From Nocardia sp. NBC_00416 (GTDB lineage Bacteria; Actinomycetota; Actinomycetes; Mycobacteriales; Mycobacteriaceae), in assembly GCF_036032445.1 (NCBI RefSeq), contig NZ_CP107932.1, positions 1,614,501 through 1,678,500 of the forward strand: a stretch of 64,000 nt of DNA, given 5' to 3'. The translations under genes were made by a program, and so were the position numbers. Below the pieces are notes generated by a model. The model worked only from the letters and a program-made list of their open reading frames with translations, was not told the DNA's origin and ran no database searches. Shown here in pieces: positions 1 to 8,920 of this stretch (position 1 is the first letter of the stretch; each line of letters begins with the position of its first letter).

Positions 1-1887
1 CTCCACCACCCGCGACAGCAGGAAAACCTCGTAGTCGGTGGACAACCCGAACACCACCGTCACGATCAACACCAGCACCGCGAACATCAGCGGACCCGGG
101 GTGAAACCGAACAACTCCGACCCGTGCCCCTCCACGAAGAGCCAGGTCAGAATGCCCAGGGTCGCGCCGAGCCCCAACGCCGACATCGCGACCGCCTTCA
201 CCGCCAGGATCAGCGACCGGAACGCCGCGTACATCAACCCGATCGCCGCCGCCACCAGCAGCAAACCCAGCAGCGGCAGCCCGTCCAACAGGCCGTGGAT
301 ACTGTCGCGTTCCAGGGCCGGCACGCCCGCCACCCGCACCTGCACACCCTCGGGTTCCTCGATACCGCGCAGTACCGCGATCGCGGTATCGGCGCCACGA
401 TCGTCCACCAGACCCGCTTCGAGCACATTGATCCCGTCGCGGGTGGGCGCGGCCGGCTCGAACGGCCCGGTGAGGCCGGGGGTGGCGTTGGCCTGCAACC
501 GGATATCGCTCAACTGCGCCGCATCCGCGCCCGTCACCACCAGGCGCAACGGTTCGGTCCGGAAACCCGGGAACAGCGCGTCGAATTTCTCCTGCGCCAT
601 CCGCGCCGAATTGTCCGCGGCCAGATACTTCTCGCTCAACCCCCCGAACTCGATATGCCGGAACGGCACCATCAGCAACAGCAGGCCCAGCACCACCGGC
701 ACGATCACCGCCCACGGCCGCGCCATCGCCCGCACCGCCAGCCGGGAGAAGATTCCGCGATCGATCTCGGCCTCCGTACTGGCCCGCGCGAACCGCCGCC
801 ACTGCCACAGATCGATCTTCTCGCCCACCAGGGCGAGCATCGCCGGAAGCGCCGTCACCGACAGCAACGCCGCCAGCAGCACCGAACTGATCCCCCCGTA
901 CGGCACCGACCGCAGCACCCCGTTCGGGAAGATGAACAGCGCCCCCAGGCTCACCGCGATGATCGCCGCCGAGAACAGCACCGTACGGCCCGCGGTCGCG
1001 ACCGTACGCGCCACCGCCTCCTCGACCCCGCGGCCCGCCGACAGCTCCTCCCGGAACCTGGTCACCGTGAACAACCCGTAATCGATCGCCAGACCCAGAC
1101 TCACCAGCGTCACCACCGCGCTGGCGAACACGTTCACATCGATCGCACCGGTGAGCAACCGCATGATGCCCTGCGTGCCCAGGATCGTCATCCCGCCCAC
1201 CAGCACCGGCAGCAACGCCGCCACCACCCCGCCGAACACGAAATACAACAGGATCGCCACCAGCGGCAGCGCGATCATCTCCGCGCGCCGGATATCGTCC
1301 TGCATCCCGGTGTTGATGCCCTCCACCACCGGCTGCAACCCGGCCAGCTGCACCGTCGTCCCGGCCGGGCCGGTGCCCGGACCGTCCGCGACCAGATCAC
1401 CGAGAATCGCCGCATAATTGTCGACCGTCGCCGACCCCTCGCCCCGCAACCCGATACTCGCGAACGCGTACCGACGGGAATCGTCGGCGAACTGGCCCGA
1501 CAGCGCACTGTCCCAGTAACTGTCGATCCGCAGCACCTGGTCCGGATGCTCCCGCAGCAACCCGTCCAGCTGCGCGACGACCGCCGCCCGCACCTGCGGA
1601 TCGTCCACGGTTCGGCCGGCGGGCGCGGTGTACAGGGCGATCACATCACTGTCGGTATCCCGACCGAATGTCGCGTCGGCGAGTTTCGACGCCGCCACCG
1701 ATTCGCTCGACTCGTCGAACCAGCCCTCCTGTGTCAACCGATCCGCGAGATCCCGCCCGTACAGACCCGATACCCCGACGACGAACAAGAACACCACCAG
1801 CACCGCGACCCGGTGCCGGTACACGAAACGACCCCACCGGTACGGTCCCGCCGCGAACACCTCCGGTGTCCCGCCGCCTACCCGCAC
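1..1887 (-). CDS. MMPL/RND-family membrane transporter, 3' end outside window
   Basis: Partial gene that runs off the left edge. The reverse strand reads RFVYRHRVAVLVVFLFVVG near the start, a cytoplasmic lead-in and first membrane segment, followed by a long extracytoplasmic domain. At the window edge it reads GLSTDYEVFLLSRVVE, the hallmark of actinobacterial MmpL/MMPL proteins in the second half of the protein. Family members are inner-membrane, proton-driven exporters of lipids or siderophores; the substrate here cannot be read from sequence. The GTG at 1887 overlaps the end of the preceding lipoprotein gene by 10 bases, which suggests translational coupling. An in-frame GTG at 1860 is an alternative start. 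Neither has a good ribosome-binding site. The last part of the second membrane bundle and the C-terminus are missing from the window. Confidence 0.9.
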   Translation of the reverse strand, partial: MRVGGGTPEVFAAGPYRWGRFVYRHRVAVLVVFLFVVGVSGLYGRDLADRLTQEGWFDESSESVAASKLADATFGRDTDSDVIALYTAPAGRTVDDPQVRAAVVAQLDGLLREHPDQVLRIDSYWDSALSGQFADDSRRYAFASIGLRGEGSATVDNYAAILGDLVADGPGTGPAGTTVQLAGLQPVVEGINTGMQDDIRRAEMIALPLVAILLYFVFGGVVAALLPVLVGGMTILGTQGIMRLLTGAIDVNVFASAVVTLVSLGLAIDYGLFTVTRFREELSAGRGVEEAVARTVATAGRTVLFSAAIIAVSLGALFIFPNGVLRSVPYGGISSVLLAALLSVTALPAMLALVGEKIDLWQWRRFARASTEAEIDRGIFSRLAVRAMARPWAVIVPVVLGLLLLMVPFRHIEFGGLSEKYLAADNSARMAQEKFDALFPGFRTEPLRLVVTGADAAQLSDIRLQANATPGLTGPFEPAAPTRDGINVLEAGLVDDRGADTAIAVLRGIEEPEGVQVRVAGVPALERDSIHGLLDGLPLLGLLLVAAAIGLMYAAFRSLILAVKAVAMSALGLGATLGILTWLFVEGHGSELFGFTPGPLMFAVLVLIVTVVFGLSTDYEVFLLSRVVE

Positions 1888-2432
1888 GCCGCGGTGCGGT
1901 AATCGGCCGAACGCAGGATCCCGCACAGATCTGTCCGCGACAGCTTCCATGCGCCGTCGAGGTAGATGAAATGCACCACCGTGGTGCGGACCGCGGTCCC
2001 GGAACCATCTTTGTCCAGCCGCAAGGTCGCCGTCACCGTGCCGTCGTGGTTGTCGAAAACCGGATCGGTCACCCCGTATACGGCTCGCGGATTTTCCCGC
2101 AACGCCTTGTACATATCCGGGATCGTGTCCGTGAACGCCGCCCCGTCTTCGATCAGCGCCGTCCGCTCCGAATCGGGCAGCGCCGGATCGAGTGCCCGTT
2201 TGATCTGCCCGTCGAGCTCCGTGGCCGTCGGTAACGACCGCGTCGCCAGCTCACGCGACGTCACCGCCGACGACGAGGACAACGCCGCCTTGGCCGATGA
2301 GCGCGCCGCGGCGACCGCTTCCTCGTCCACACCGGACCCGCAGCCCGCGACCGCGGCCGCCGCGAGAACCGCGAGCAACATAATTCCGGCGCGTGATCCG
2401 CGCACCGGCCGAAGAACAGGTGTATACCGCAT
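1878..2432 (-). CDS. Secreted lipoprotein, Mtb12-like
   Basis: About 184 residues. The N-terminus has a basic stretch, a hydrophobic core and a lipobox (AVAGC), so export and lipid anchoring are expected. The mature part begins with a Ser/Ala-rich linker, then a domain running LPTATELDGQIKRALDP ... LSRTDLCGIL that resembles the C-terminal domain of mycobacterial low-molecular-weight antigen Mtb12, an NTF2-like fold. Its function is unknown. ATG 2432 was chosen because it follows AGGA and gives a normal signal-peptide n-region; GTG 2456, which overlaps the upstream stop, is a longer option. The gene lies between a small unknown gene and an MMPL transporter on the same strand, so it may be an accessory of that exporter (inference). 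Confidence 0.82.
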   Translation of the reverse strand: MRYTPVLRPVRGSRAGIMLLAVLAAAAVAGCGSGVDEEAVAAARSSAKAALSSSSAVTSRELATRSLPTATELDGQIKRALDPALPDSERTALIEDGAAFTDTIPDMYKALRENPRAVYGVTDPVFDNHDGTVTATLRLDKDGSGTAVRTTVVHFIYLDGAWKLSRTDLCGILRSADYRTAACG

Positions 2433-2455
2433 CACGTCCTGCATACCACCATTCA

Positions 2456-2800
2456 CTACATACCCTCGATCACCGACCCGATACGCGCCAGCAGCGCTCG
2501 CACCGTCGGAACATTACGGCCCCGCGGCGGCTCCGCGGCCGTCGGCAGCAGATCACGCACCAACGCCACCACACTGCGCGCGTCGTCGAGATCGGTGTCC
2601 TTGACATGGGTCTCGGCGACAGCCACCACATCCTCCGGACCCGGCACCTCCGCATCCAGGTCCGCCCGATAGATCTCCAGGCGCAACGTCGCCCGTACCG
2701 TCCGGAACGCGAACGACCGCCCGTCCCCGGTCCGACCGAACCCGTGCGCGAACGGGCCCGTGGTCACCTCGTCGGCAGAAAAACCCGACAACTCGTGCAT
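2456..2800 (-). CDS. Conserved hypothetical protein, 114 residues
   Basis: Not recognised. It begins MHELSGFSADEVTTGPFAHG at ATG 2800, preceded by AGGAG at a good distance; the longer open frame to 2878 lacks a site. No signal peptide or membrane segment is visible. The middle looks like alternating beta strands (FAFRTVRATLRLEIYRADL) followed by an Asp-rich helix and a hydrophobic C-terminal helix. Its stop overlaps the region of the lipoprotein start, so it is probably the first gene of an operon with the Mtb12-like lipoprotein and the MMPL transporter. It diverges from the lppL-like gene across a 123-base gap that must hold both promoters. Confidence 0.7.
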   Translation of the reverse strand: MHELSGFSADEVTTGPFAHGFGRTGDGRSFAFRTVRATLRLEIYRADLDAEVPGPEDVVAVAETHVKDTDLDDARSVVALVRDLLPTAAEPPRGRNVPTVRALLARIGSVIEGM

Positions 2801-2923
2801 CGTCAACTCCTGACCTCCGCACCGCCTGATCCGTACGGTAACCCGGCCCACCGGAGGCCGCCCGCCGACACCCCACATACCCCGCTGCCACGCCGCCCAA
2901 CCGCGTCGTGATCAGATAATCGA

Positions 2924-3991
2924 ATGCAGCATCGGTCGTTTCCGGACACAGTGCGCCGGATTCGGCGCCGGAGACCACGCGCTACCGCCGCCATCGCCCT
3001 GTTCGCCGCCGCCGTCCTGCTGACCGGCTGCTCGAACGATTCCGAACCCGGCCCCGGTGACGCGCCCACCCGCGAACCGGCGACGCCCGCCGCCTCGCCA
3101 CCGGTCACCACCGCCCCCGCCGGACAGGTCTTCCCGACCCCCACACCGCTCACCGCCCTGGTCAGCGACCCCGGCAGCGGCAACCTGGCCGGACTCGACG
3201 ACAGCCGAACCGTCCTCACGTTGCTCACCCCCGCCACCGAACCGCCCACCAGCCATCAGGTGCGACTCCCCGCCCCGGCCGCCGCGATCGCCGCCGGCAG
3301 TCCCGGGCAGATCCTCGCCGCCACCGACGGTGCGATCCTGCGCGTCGACGCCGCCACCCGCGCCGTCACCCGGATCCCCGTCGACGGCGACCTGCGCAGC
3401 GTACGGTCGCGACCCGACGGAACTCTGTTCGCCGGCACCGCCGACGGTCGCGTCCACATTCTCGACCGCGACGGCCGGCTCCAGCACACCGTGTCCGGCC
3501 TCGTGTCGGCCGACGCGCTGGCCCTCACCGGAGACACCCTCGCCGTCCTGGACCGGCACCAGACCCTGCTCACCGAAATCGAGCCCGGATACGACCGGCT
3601 CGGACTCGCGCTGCGCGCGGGCACCGGCGCCGCGAATCTCGTCGAAGCCCCGTACGACCGGGTCATCGTCACCGACCCCGACAGCGGCCAACTCATGGTG
3701 TTCACCACCGAACCGCTCGTCCTGCGTCAGCGCTACCCGGTAGGATCGTCGCCTTACGCACTCGCCTATGACCGGCGTTCTGACACCGTATGGGCGACGT
3801 GCACGCAGAGCAACGAGATCGTCGGCTACGACCTGTCGACGGGAATACCGCGCGAAGTGGGCCGCTACCCCACCGTCCGGCAACCGAACGCGGTGACCGT
3901 CGACGACGCAACCGGCGATCTCTATATCGGCTCCGCCACCGAACAGGGTCTGCAGCGCATCCCCGCGGACCAGCGCAAGAGAGGGCAATGA
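2924..3991 (+). CDS. LppL-like secreted lipoprotein, beta-propeller type
   Basis: 355 residues. The start [19 protein letters not shown] gives a strongly basic n-region, then a hydrophobic segment and the lipobox LLTGC, so this is a lipid-anchored extracytoplasmic protein. A Pro/Thr-rich linker of about 40 residues leads into repeated short blades ([72 protein letters not shown]) typical of an NHL/YVTN-type propeller. Such domains usually bind ligands or partners; no catalytic residues stand out. Position directly ahead of pyrD matches lppL (Rv2138) before pyrD in M. tuberculosis as I recall it. Its TGA overlaps the next ATG. Confidence 0.85.
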   Translation: MQHRSFPDTVRRIRRRRPRATAAIALFAAAVLLTGCSNDSEPGPGDAPTREPATPAASPPVTTAPAGQVFPTPTPLTALVSDPGSGNLAGLDDSRTVLTLLTPATEPPTSHQVRLPAPAAAIAAGSPGQILAATDGAILRVDAATRAVTRIPVDGDLRSVRSRPDGTLFAGTADGRVHILDRDGRLQHTVSGLVSADALALTGDTLAVLDRHQTLLTEIEPGYDRLGLALRAGTGAANLVEAPYDRVIVTDPDSGQLMVFTTEPLVLRQRYPVGSSPYALAYDRRSDTVWATCTQSNEIVGYDLSTGIPREVGRYPTVRQPNAVTVDDATGDLYIGSATEQGLQRIPADQRKRGQ

Positions 3992-4257
3992 TGGCTTCCA
4001 CTCCACGTGCGGCGACCTCGCGCACCACGCTTCCGGCCACCTGGGACACCAGCAGCGACGACTACGAATACGTACCGCTGCGGCTACCGCCCGACGTCAC
4101 CCGGGTCACGGCCTCGATGCGGCTGTCGATCCAAGCCGAATACGGCGGCTGGGAACTCTCACGCGTCCGCGCCTACACCGACGGCAGCCGCCGCGTCCTG
4201 CTGCGCCGCCGCAAGACCGCCCTCACCAGCCCCGCGGGGCACACCTCGGAGCTATGA
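3988..4257 (+). CDS. DUF5703-like small protein
   Basis: 89 residues starting at ATG 3988 (a second ATG follows at once). The ATGA overlaps the lipoprotein stop, and its own stop overlaps the pyrD start, so the three genes look translationally coupled. It carries the motif [17 protein letters not shown] ... ADYGGWEL-like (here [20 protein letters not shown]) that I associate with the DUF5703 family beside pyrD in this order. The fold is probably a small beta-rich domain. No catalytic motif is visible and its function is unknown. The DUF assignment rests on memory of the family and should be treated as likely, not certain. Confidence 0.75.
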   Translation: MMASTPRAATSRTTLPATWDTSSDDYEYVPLRLPPDVTRVTASMRLSIQAEYGGWELSRVRAYTDGSRRVLLRRRKTALTSPAGHTSEL

Positions 4258-5342
4258 CAGTGCTGTACCGATCACTGCTCCAGTTGATGTTCCTGGTGCC
4301 GCCGGAACGCATCCACCGGATCGTTTTCGCGGTGATCCGCGCGGCCACCGCCCTCGCCCCCACCCGGGCGCTGCTGCACCGCCTGTTCGGCGTGAACGAC
4401 CCGATCCTGCGCACTACTGCGTTCGGGATCGAATTCCCGGCCCCGCTCGGCCTGGCCGCCGGATTCGACAAAGACGCGACAGGCGTGAACGCCTGGGGCT
4501 CACTCGGCTTCGGATTCGCCGAGATCGGCACCGTCACCGCCGCCGCCCAGCCCGGTAACCCGCAACCCCGTCTGTTCCGGCTCCCCGACGACCGGGCGCT
4601 GATCAACCGGATGGGCTTCAACAACCACGGGGCCGCCGCGGCGGCCGCGCGCCTGCACGGCCGTCGGCCCGGCGTCCCGATCGGCGCCAATATCGGCAAG
4701 ACGAAAGTCGCGGACGCCGCGCACGCCGCGGACGACTACGCCATCAGCGCGCGCCTGCTCGGCCCGCTCGCCGATTTCGTGGTCGTCAACGTCAGCTCCC
4801 CCAACACCCCGGGGCTACGGGACCTGCAGGCCGTGGAATCGCTGCGGCCGGTGCTGCGGGCCGTCCTGGACAGTGTGCGGGTGCCCGTCCTGGTCAAGAT
4901 CGCCCCCGACCTGTCCGACGAGGACATCGACGCCGCCGCCGATCTCGCCGTGGAACTCGGCGTAGCCGGGATCGTCGCCACCAATACCACCATCGGCCGC
5001 ACCGGGCTGGCCAGCCCACCCGAGCAGGTCGCCGCCATCGGCGCGGGCGGCCTGTCGGGCCCGCCGGTGGCCGACCGGTCACTGGAAGTGCTGCGGCGGC
5101 TCTACGCCCGGGTCGGCGACCGCCTGGTCCTTGTTTCCGTCGGTGGAATCGAAACCCCCGAACAGGCGTGGGAACGCATCCTCGCGGGGGCCTCGCTGCT
5201 CCAGGGGTACACCGGCTTCATCTACGGCGGCCCGCTCTGGACCCGGCGCATCCACCGTGGCATCGCCGACCGGCTGCGCGCCGGCGGTTACCGCAGCCTG
5301 ACCGACGCCATCGGCGCCGGTCACGCCGCCCACCGCGGGTAA
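4254..5342 (+). CDS. pyrD: Dihydroorotate dehydrogenase (quinone), class 2
   Basis: 362 residues. Oxidises dihydroorotate to orotate with FMN and passes electrons to membrane quinone, the fourth step of pyrimidine synthesis. The N-terminal helical extension ([21 protein letters not shown]) is the quinone-site and membrane-association segment that defines class 2. The barrel shows [31 protein letters not shown], the [10 protein letters not shown] motif and [14 protein letters not shown], where Ser182 aligns with the class 2 catalytic serine. The C-terminal phosphate-binding part reads [35 protein letters not shown]. The ATG overlaps the preceding stop. It faces the convergent gene at 5352 across only 9 bases. 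Confidence 0.97.
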   Translation: MTVLYRSLLQLMFLVPPERIHRIVFAVIRAATALAPTRALLHRLFGVNDPILRTTAFGIEFPAPLGLAAGFDKDATGVNAWGSLGFGFAEIGTVTAAAQPGNPQPRLFRLPDDRALINRMGFNNHGAAAAAARLHGRRPGVPIGANIGKTKVADAAHAADDYAISARLLGPLADFVVVNVSSPNTPGLRDLQAVESLRPVLRAVLDSVRVPVLVKIAPDLSDEDIDAAADLAVELGVAGIVATNTTIGRTGLASPPEQVAAIGAGGLSGPPVADRSLEVLRRLYARVGDRLVLVSVGGIETPEQAWERILAGASLLQGYTGFIYGGPLWTRRIHRGIADRLRAGGYRSLTDAIGAGHAAHRG

Positions 5343-5351
5343 CGTCGGCCG

Positions 5352-5720
5352 TCAGGCCGCCGAACCACTGCGAATCGCACCCGGGCCACCCCGGTAGGGA
5401 GCCCCCGGGCCGTGCAGGAACTCCGACTCCAGCAACCGGGCCTGCACCCGGTTCGCGAGCAGATGCACGACCTGCTCCCACACCAGCCCGAGCAGATCCA
5501 CCAGGGCGATCGCGTGCGCGAGCGCCTTCTCGTTGTTCACCAACGCCGGGTCGGACAGGATCTCGTCCACTTCCATACCGGCGTAGGCCTGCTCGAAGGA
5601 CAGCGCCCGGCCGGGCAGCCAGCTCAACTGCCACCACGACCCGTGCCGGGTCTGCGCGCGTTCGGCGAATTCGGGGGAGATACCGCTGGTCATCAGCCAG
5701 TCGGTGATATGGATGGTCAC
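5352..5720 (-). CDS. Hypothetical cytoplasmic protein, 122 residues
   Basis: Not recognised. The start GTG 5720 is preceded by GAGGAGG at good spacing, which makes it better than the longer frame to 5780. It reads MTIHITDWLMTSGISPEFAERAQ-like text, then a helical stretch (SFEQAYAGMEVDEILSDPALV, NNEKALAHAIALVDLLGLVWEQVVHLLANRVQ) and a Gly/Pro-rich tail. No signal peptide and no known motif. It is convergent with pyrD and marks the left edge of the variable segment that separates pyrD from the PEBP gene. Confidence 0.65.
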   Translation of the reverse strand: MTIHITDWLMTSGISPEFAERAQTRHGSWWQLSWLPGRALSFEQAYAGMEVDEILSDPALVNNEKALAHAIALVDLLGLVWEQVVHLLANRVQARLLESEFLHGPGAPYRGGPGAIRSGSAA

Positions 5721-5965
5721 AGCTGCCTCCTCAGGGGGCTCGGCACCGAGACCGGGCCGGAGAATCGGCCGGCACGGCATCGCTGCCGTCGAGCGTCGGC
5801 GGATCGCGGGGCACTCGACGCCTCCGCAGAGGACGGCTCCAGATCCGCACCGGCACGATCGCTGTCGCGCCGCGACTCGTATCGGGATCCGTACACCAGG
5901 GCTGTCCTCACTGTCACCACCAGGCCCTCCCGTTCCTGTGATAGCGGAAAAAGCTCCCTCAAGTG

Positions 5966-5977
5966 TGTCATTTGACA
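5966..5977. promoter_or_regulatory. Candidate -35/operator dyad upstream of the PfkB-like gene
   Basis: TGTCATTTGACA is a 12-base inverted repeat (TGTCA-TT-TGACA) whose right half contains a perfect TTGACA -35 hexamer at 5972-5977. A weak -10 (CAATGT) lies 17 bases downstream at 5995-6000. The site is about 110 bases ahead of the ATG at 6086. The overlap of dyad and -35 would suit a repressor. No regulator gene is adjacent. The call rests on sequence pattern only. Confidence 0.3.
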
Positions 5978-6085
5978 GTTCCGCGGGTCAATGCCAATGT
6001 CAAACGCCATTTGCACTATGGTTATTGCCAGAACCTGCAGCGCAGAAACCTCCGGATGACGGCGGAACGAGAGAAAGGCAGTCGA

Positions 6086-7588
6086 ATGGCCCCTTACGAC
6101 GACACCGTCATCGTCGCCATCCGCAACATCCTCACCCGCCTGTGCAAACGCTCCGGACTCAGCCAGGAACGACTCACGACCACCGAAATCGACGTCACCC
6201 CCCTCCTGGAACTGCCGGTGATACGACGCCACGCCGAACTGCACGGCATCCCACCCGTCGACGCCGTCCTCCCGGTCATCCGCGAACTCGCCACCAAACT
6301 GCCGCCGACATTCCGTGTGATCGCCGACGCCGAACTCTCACTCGGCCTGCTCAACAACCCCGAGCCCGGCGGAATCGACCCGCGCGCGCTCTACTCCCAA
6401 GACCTCGGCACCCGGCGCGAGTACCTCTCCGCACACTGGCGACGCCTCCACGAAATCGCCGACGCCGACCCGATCCCGCCCGCGCCCACCGTCCGCTCAC
6501 TGCGCGCCGCACCCGAACGCAGAGCATTCACCGCGCTCGCCGCCCTCATGGTCACCGGAGCCGTACACACCGGCGACCGATCCGGCCACGCCACCACACT
6601 CCGCAACACCGGCTCCACCGTCGGCACACTCACCGTCATCGGCGACGCCGTGATCGACCACGTGTACCAGGTGGAGAGGATCCCCGACGCCCGCGGGTTC
6701 ACCCGCGGGCGGTTCAGCGAAAACCCCGGAGGCAAAGGGCTCAACTGCGTCGTCGCCGCAGCACGCCTCGGCATCGACGTGCGATTCGTCAGCACAGTCG
6801 GCGACGACGCCGCCGGCCATCGAATTCTCGACTACCTGCGCTCCGAGAACATCGACACCTCACTCGTCAGAGTCGTCCCCAAAGCCGCGACACCGATCAC
6901 CGCGCTCATCGTCAACCGCACCGGAGTCACCGGAACGATCGCCTGCACCGATGATCGGATCCGCCTGACCGACAACGAACTCGGCAGCAGCGTCGTACGG
7001 TCCGCGCTCACCGACTCCGATGCCGTGCTCCTCACCCTCGAACCACCGCTGCCAGTGATAGACCAAGCCCTGACAACCCTGCACTCGCTACCCGAACGTC
7101 CACTGGTACTGGTCACCGCAGCCGAAGTCGACGCACCACAGGTCCTCTACCGGTACCTGTCGTCGATCGACTACCTCATCGGTTCCACCCGAGAACTCGA
7201 CTACCTCGTTCCCGAGGTCCCGGCACGATCCGGTCCACATATCGCCGAACTGCTCCAAATGCTCGGCGCGCGTGCGGTCTGCGTCGTCGAAGATTTCGAA
7301 TGCACCGTCCGCTCCGACCAGATCGCACTCGACATACCGCGCTTCCAGGCAGCCGCCTTCACCGATATCCCGGGCTCCCGATCCGCCTTCACCGGCGCCC
7401 TCATCTACCGGCTCCTGTCCAAGCGCGGCGACCGCACCGAACCGGAACAACCAGCCGACGAACACGATTTCACCTGGGCCACCGCCGCCATGGTCGCCAC
7501 ACAATCCTTCTCCGGAGACATCCCCGGAACGATGCCGAAAGTCGGCGATATCGACCGAATCGTCCGGCTCACCGCCGAAAGACACTGA
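6086..7588 (+). CDS. PfkB-like carbohydrate kinase fold protein with a novel N-terminal domain; probable pseudokinase
   Basis: 500 residues from ATG 6086 (GAAAGG upstream). Residues 1 to about 190 form a helical domain of unknown type (AIRNILTRLCKRSGLSQERL, TPLLELPVIRRHAELHG, YSQDLGTRREYLSAHWRRLHEIADADP), ending in a hydrophobic stretch (AFTALAALMVTGAV). From about 192 a PfkB/ribokinase fold follows: TLTVIGDAVIDHVYQV, the first signature NPGGKGLNCVVAAARLG and VSTVGDDAAGHRILDYL. In the second signature, where active kinases have GAGD with catalytic Asp, this protein reads T426-D-I-P-G-S-R-S433-A-F, so Ser sits at the Asp position. Sugar phosphorylation is therefore doubtful. It is followed in the same frame by a ruined GTP cyclohydrolase II-like gene; the two may once have worked together. 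Confidence 0.8.
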   Translation: MAPYDDTVIVAIRNILTRLCKRSGLSQERLTTTEIDVTPLLELPVIRRHAELHGIPPVDAVLPVIRELATKLPPTFRVIADAELSLGLLNNPEPGGIDPRALYSQDLGTRREYLSAHWRRLHEIADADPIPPAPTVRSLRAAPERRAFTALAALMVTGAVHTGDRSGHATTLRNTGSTVGTLTVIGDAVIDHVYQVERIPDARGFTRGRFSENPGGKGLNCVVAAARLGIDVRFVSTVGDDAAGHRILDYLRSENIDTSLVRVVPKAATPITALIVNRTGVTGTIACTDDRIRLTDNELGSSVVRSALTDSDAVLLTLEPPLPVIDQALTTLHSLPERPLVLVTAAEVDAPQVLYRYLSSIDYLIGSTRELDYLVPEVPARSGPHIAELLQMLGARAVCVVEDFECTVRSDQIALDIPRFQAAAFTDIPGSRSAFTGALIYRLLSKRGDRTEPEQPADEHDFTWATAAMVATQSFSGDIPGTMPKVGDIDRIVRLTAERH

Positions 7589-7603
7589 GCGGGCCCGACA
7601 CCC

Positions 7604-7942
7604 GACGATTCCGCTGCCGAGACCGGACACCGGTTCTACCGGCGCGGACACGAGTCCTATGTGCGCGTCCTCGCCGTCGACGGAAACCCCGACCTCGGCC
7701 ACCTGCTGATCTTCGGCTGGCCGGACGACGGCTGCCTGGTGCGCGTCCACTCCAGATGCCTATACGGCGAAGCTCTCGGCTCCCAGGACTGCGACTGCGG
7801 ACCCGAACTCCACAAATCCGTGGACCTCTTCCAAGAAGCCGGCTCCGGAATCCTCGTCTATCTCGAACAAGAAGGACGCGGAGCCTGACTCCTCGCCAAA
7901 GCACTCGGCTACCGAGAAGCCGAACGCACCGGAGCCGAGTCA
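7604..7942 (+). pseudogene. GTP cyclohydrolase II-like (RibA paralogue), 5' fragment
   Basis: In the same frame as the upstream PfkB-like gene, starting just after its TGA. It reads HRFYRRGHESYVRVLAVDG, LGHLLIFGWPDDGCLVRVHS, then RCLYGEALGSQDCDCGPEL and GILVYLEQEGRGA, the zinc-binding Cys pattern (C, then CxC) and the QEGRG loop of GTP cyclohydrolase II, which opens GTP at the start of riboflavin or related pathways. A TGA at 7886-7888 replaces the expected Gly codon. The family sequence continues as LLAKALGYREAERTGAE before ending abruptly at transposase-derived DNA. There is no good start codon; GTG 7661 is internal. A probable 3' remnant lies at 10392-10514. This is not the housekeeping ribA. 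Confidence 0.75.
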
Positions 7943-7947
7943 CCCGG

Positions 7948-8283
7948 ATGATCTCTCGCGACGGTAACCCCACCTCGCTCGGGCAGGCGATCGCACACTA
8001 CGGGCGGATCTTCAAGACCCTGCACATCCTGCGCCTGGCCGACGACGAACCCTACCGGCGCGAAGCCAAAGCCCAGTCCAACCTTCAGGAAGGCCGCCAC
8101 GACCTGGGCCGTGCCATCTTCCACGGCCGCAAGGGCGAGATCACCCGCGGCTATCTCGACGGCATGGAGAACCAGCTCTCGGCACTGGGCCTGATCCTCA
8201 ACATCGTGGTGCTGTGGAATTCCGTCTATAGCGACCGGGCCCTGGCCGCGCTGCGGGAACAGGACTATCCGCTGCCCGCCGGT
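7948..8283 (+). pseudogene. Tn3-family transposase fragment
   Basis: One frame reads SLGQAIAHYGRIFKTLHILR, LADDEPYRREAKAQSNLQEGRHDLGRAI (in pieces), FHGRKGEITRGYLDGMENQ and LSALGLILNIVVLWNSVYSDRALAAL. This is the C-terminal catalytic part of Tn3-type DDE transposases: the GRI-KT motif, the LN-EGRH/ARH helix with the conserved Glu, and the VLWNTVY-like block. About 110 of roughly 1000 residues remain. The open frame then runs into antisense of the neighbouring recombinase, so both ends are truncated. It is the clearest sign that a Tn3 element broke the cyclohydrolase gene. Confidence 0.8.
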
Positions 8284-8836
8284 ACAACAACCGGGCGGTG
8301 CCGGTCTGCCACGCCACCACGTCCACCGTCCCGCCCTTCGCCTCACCCGGGCGCACCGGTTCGCGGTGTCCAGGTCCGAAACGTCGAGTTCCAGTAATTC
8401 CTCTGCGCGAGCGGCGGTTTCGTACAGCATCGTCCACAGCACCCGCTCCCGCAGCGGCACGTCCAGGCCGAGGATCGCGGTCACCTCCGCCCGGGTGATC
8501 GCCCGTGACCGGTCCGCCGGCACCAGCCGGGGCCGCAACCTAGGTACATGCGGCCCGCAACGACGCGAGCCGGACGTTGAACGTCTACGCCGACGCCCCG
8601 CCCCACCGGAACCGGAACCAGCCGTCGACCCGATCAGGATCCAGCAACCCGGCATCGGAGTCTGCACCGAACCCATCAACCAGAGCGGCCAGCGCGATGC
8701 CGTAGCCGCGGCGGGTGTTCGCCGAGCCGACCGTGTTCAGGTAGATATCGCGTGCGTCGGCCAGACGCACGCTCTGCCGAATCGACCGGACGTTGCTCGA
8801 CCCGGCCATCGGGCCCATCCTCCCTCGGTCCGACAC
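8284..8836 (-). pseudogene. Degenerate tyrosine recombinase (TnpI/integrase type)
   Basis: Read on the minus strand from 8836. An N-terminal core-binding domain (SVRLADARDIYLNTVGSANT, RRGYGIALAALVDGFGADSD, VDGWFRFRWGGASA) meets an in-frame TAG near 8585. The family sequence resumes after the stop (TFNVRLASLRAACT). Following a small deletion, another frame gives DRSRAITRAEVTAILGLDV, ERVLWTMLYETAARAEELLELDVSDLD. A further shift leads to GGTVDVVAWQTGTARLL. The Arg of the ARAEE motif is the first catalytic Arg of the family. The His-x-x-Arg and Tyr region is missing, removed at the junction with the transposase fragment. So at least one nonsense codon, two frame disruptions and a 3' deletion are present; the gene is dead. 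Confidence 0.75.
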
Positions 8837-8854
8837 CTTTCAAGATCATCCACA

Positions 8855-8867
8855 TTATCGCAGATAA
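8855..8867 (+). repeat. Accessory copy of the recombinase half-site
   Basis: TTATCGCAGATAA matches the two arms of the core site at 8921-8953 in at least 10 of 13 bases and is in the same orientation as the left arm. It lies 53 bases to the left of that arm and 19 bases upstream of the recombinase start. In TnpI-type Tn3 elements the core inverted repeats are accompanied by direct-repeat accessory sites, and this copy would fit that role. Confidence 0.5.
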
Positions 8868-8920
8868 TTTGCGGAGTCTCCCCGCTCCGGGCGAGGCATC
8901 ACGCCATGCCGGATCCGGGT

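Noticed and set aside
38..1902. Long plus-strand frames of 347 and 592 residues opposite the MMPL gene
   Set aside because: They are Arg/Pro/His-rich with no domain, and the minus strand gives a clear MMPL protein ending in the DYEVFLLSR motif at the window edge.
7661..7888. The 75-residue frame as an intact small cyclohydrolase-like protein
   Set aside because: The family sequence continues on both sides of it, before the GTG and after the TGA, so it is a fragment rather than a short functional protein.
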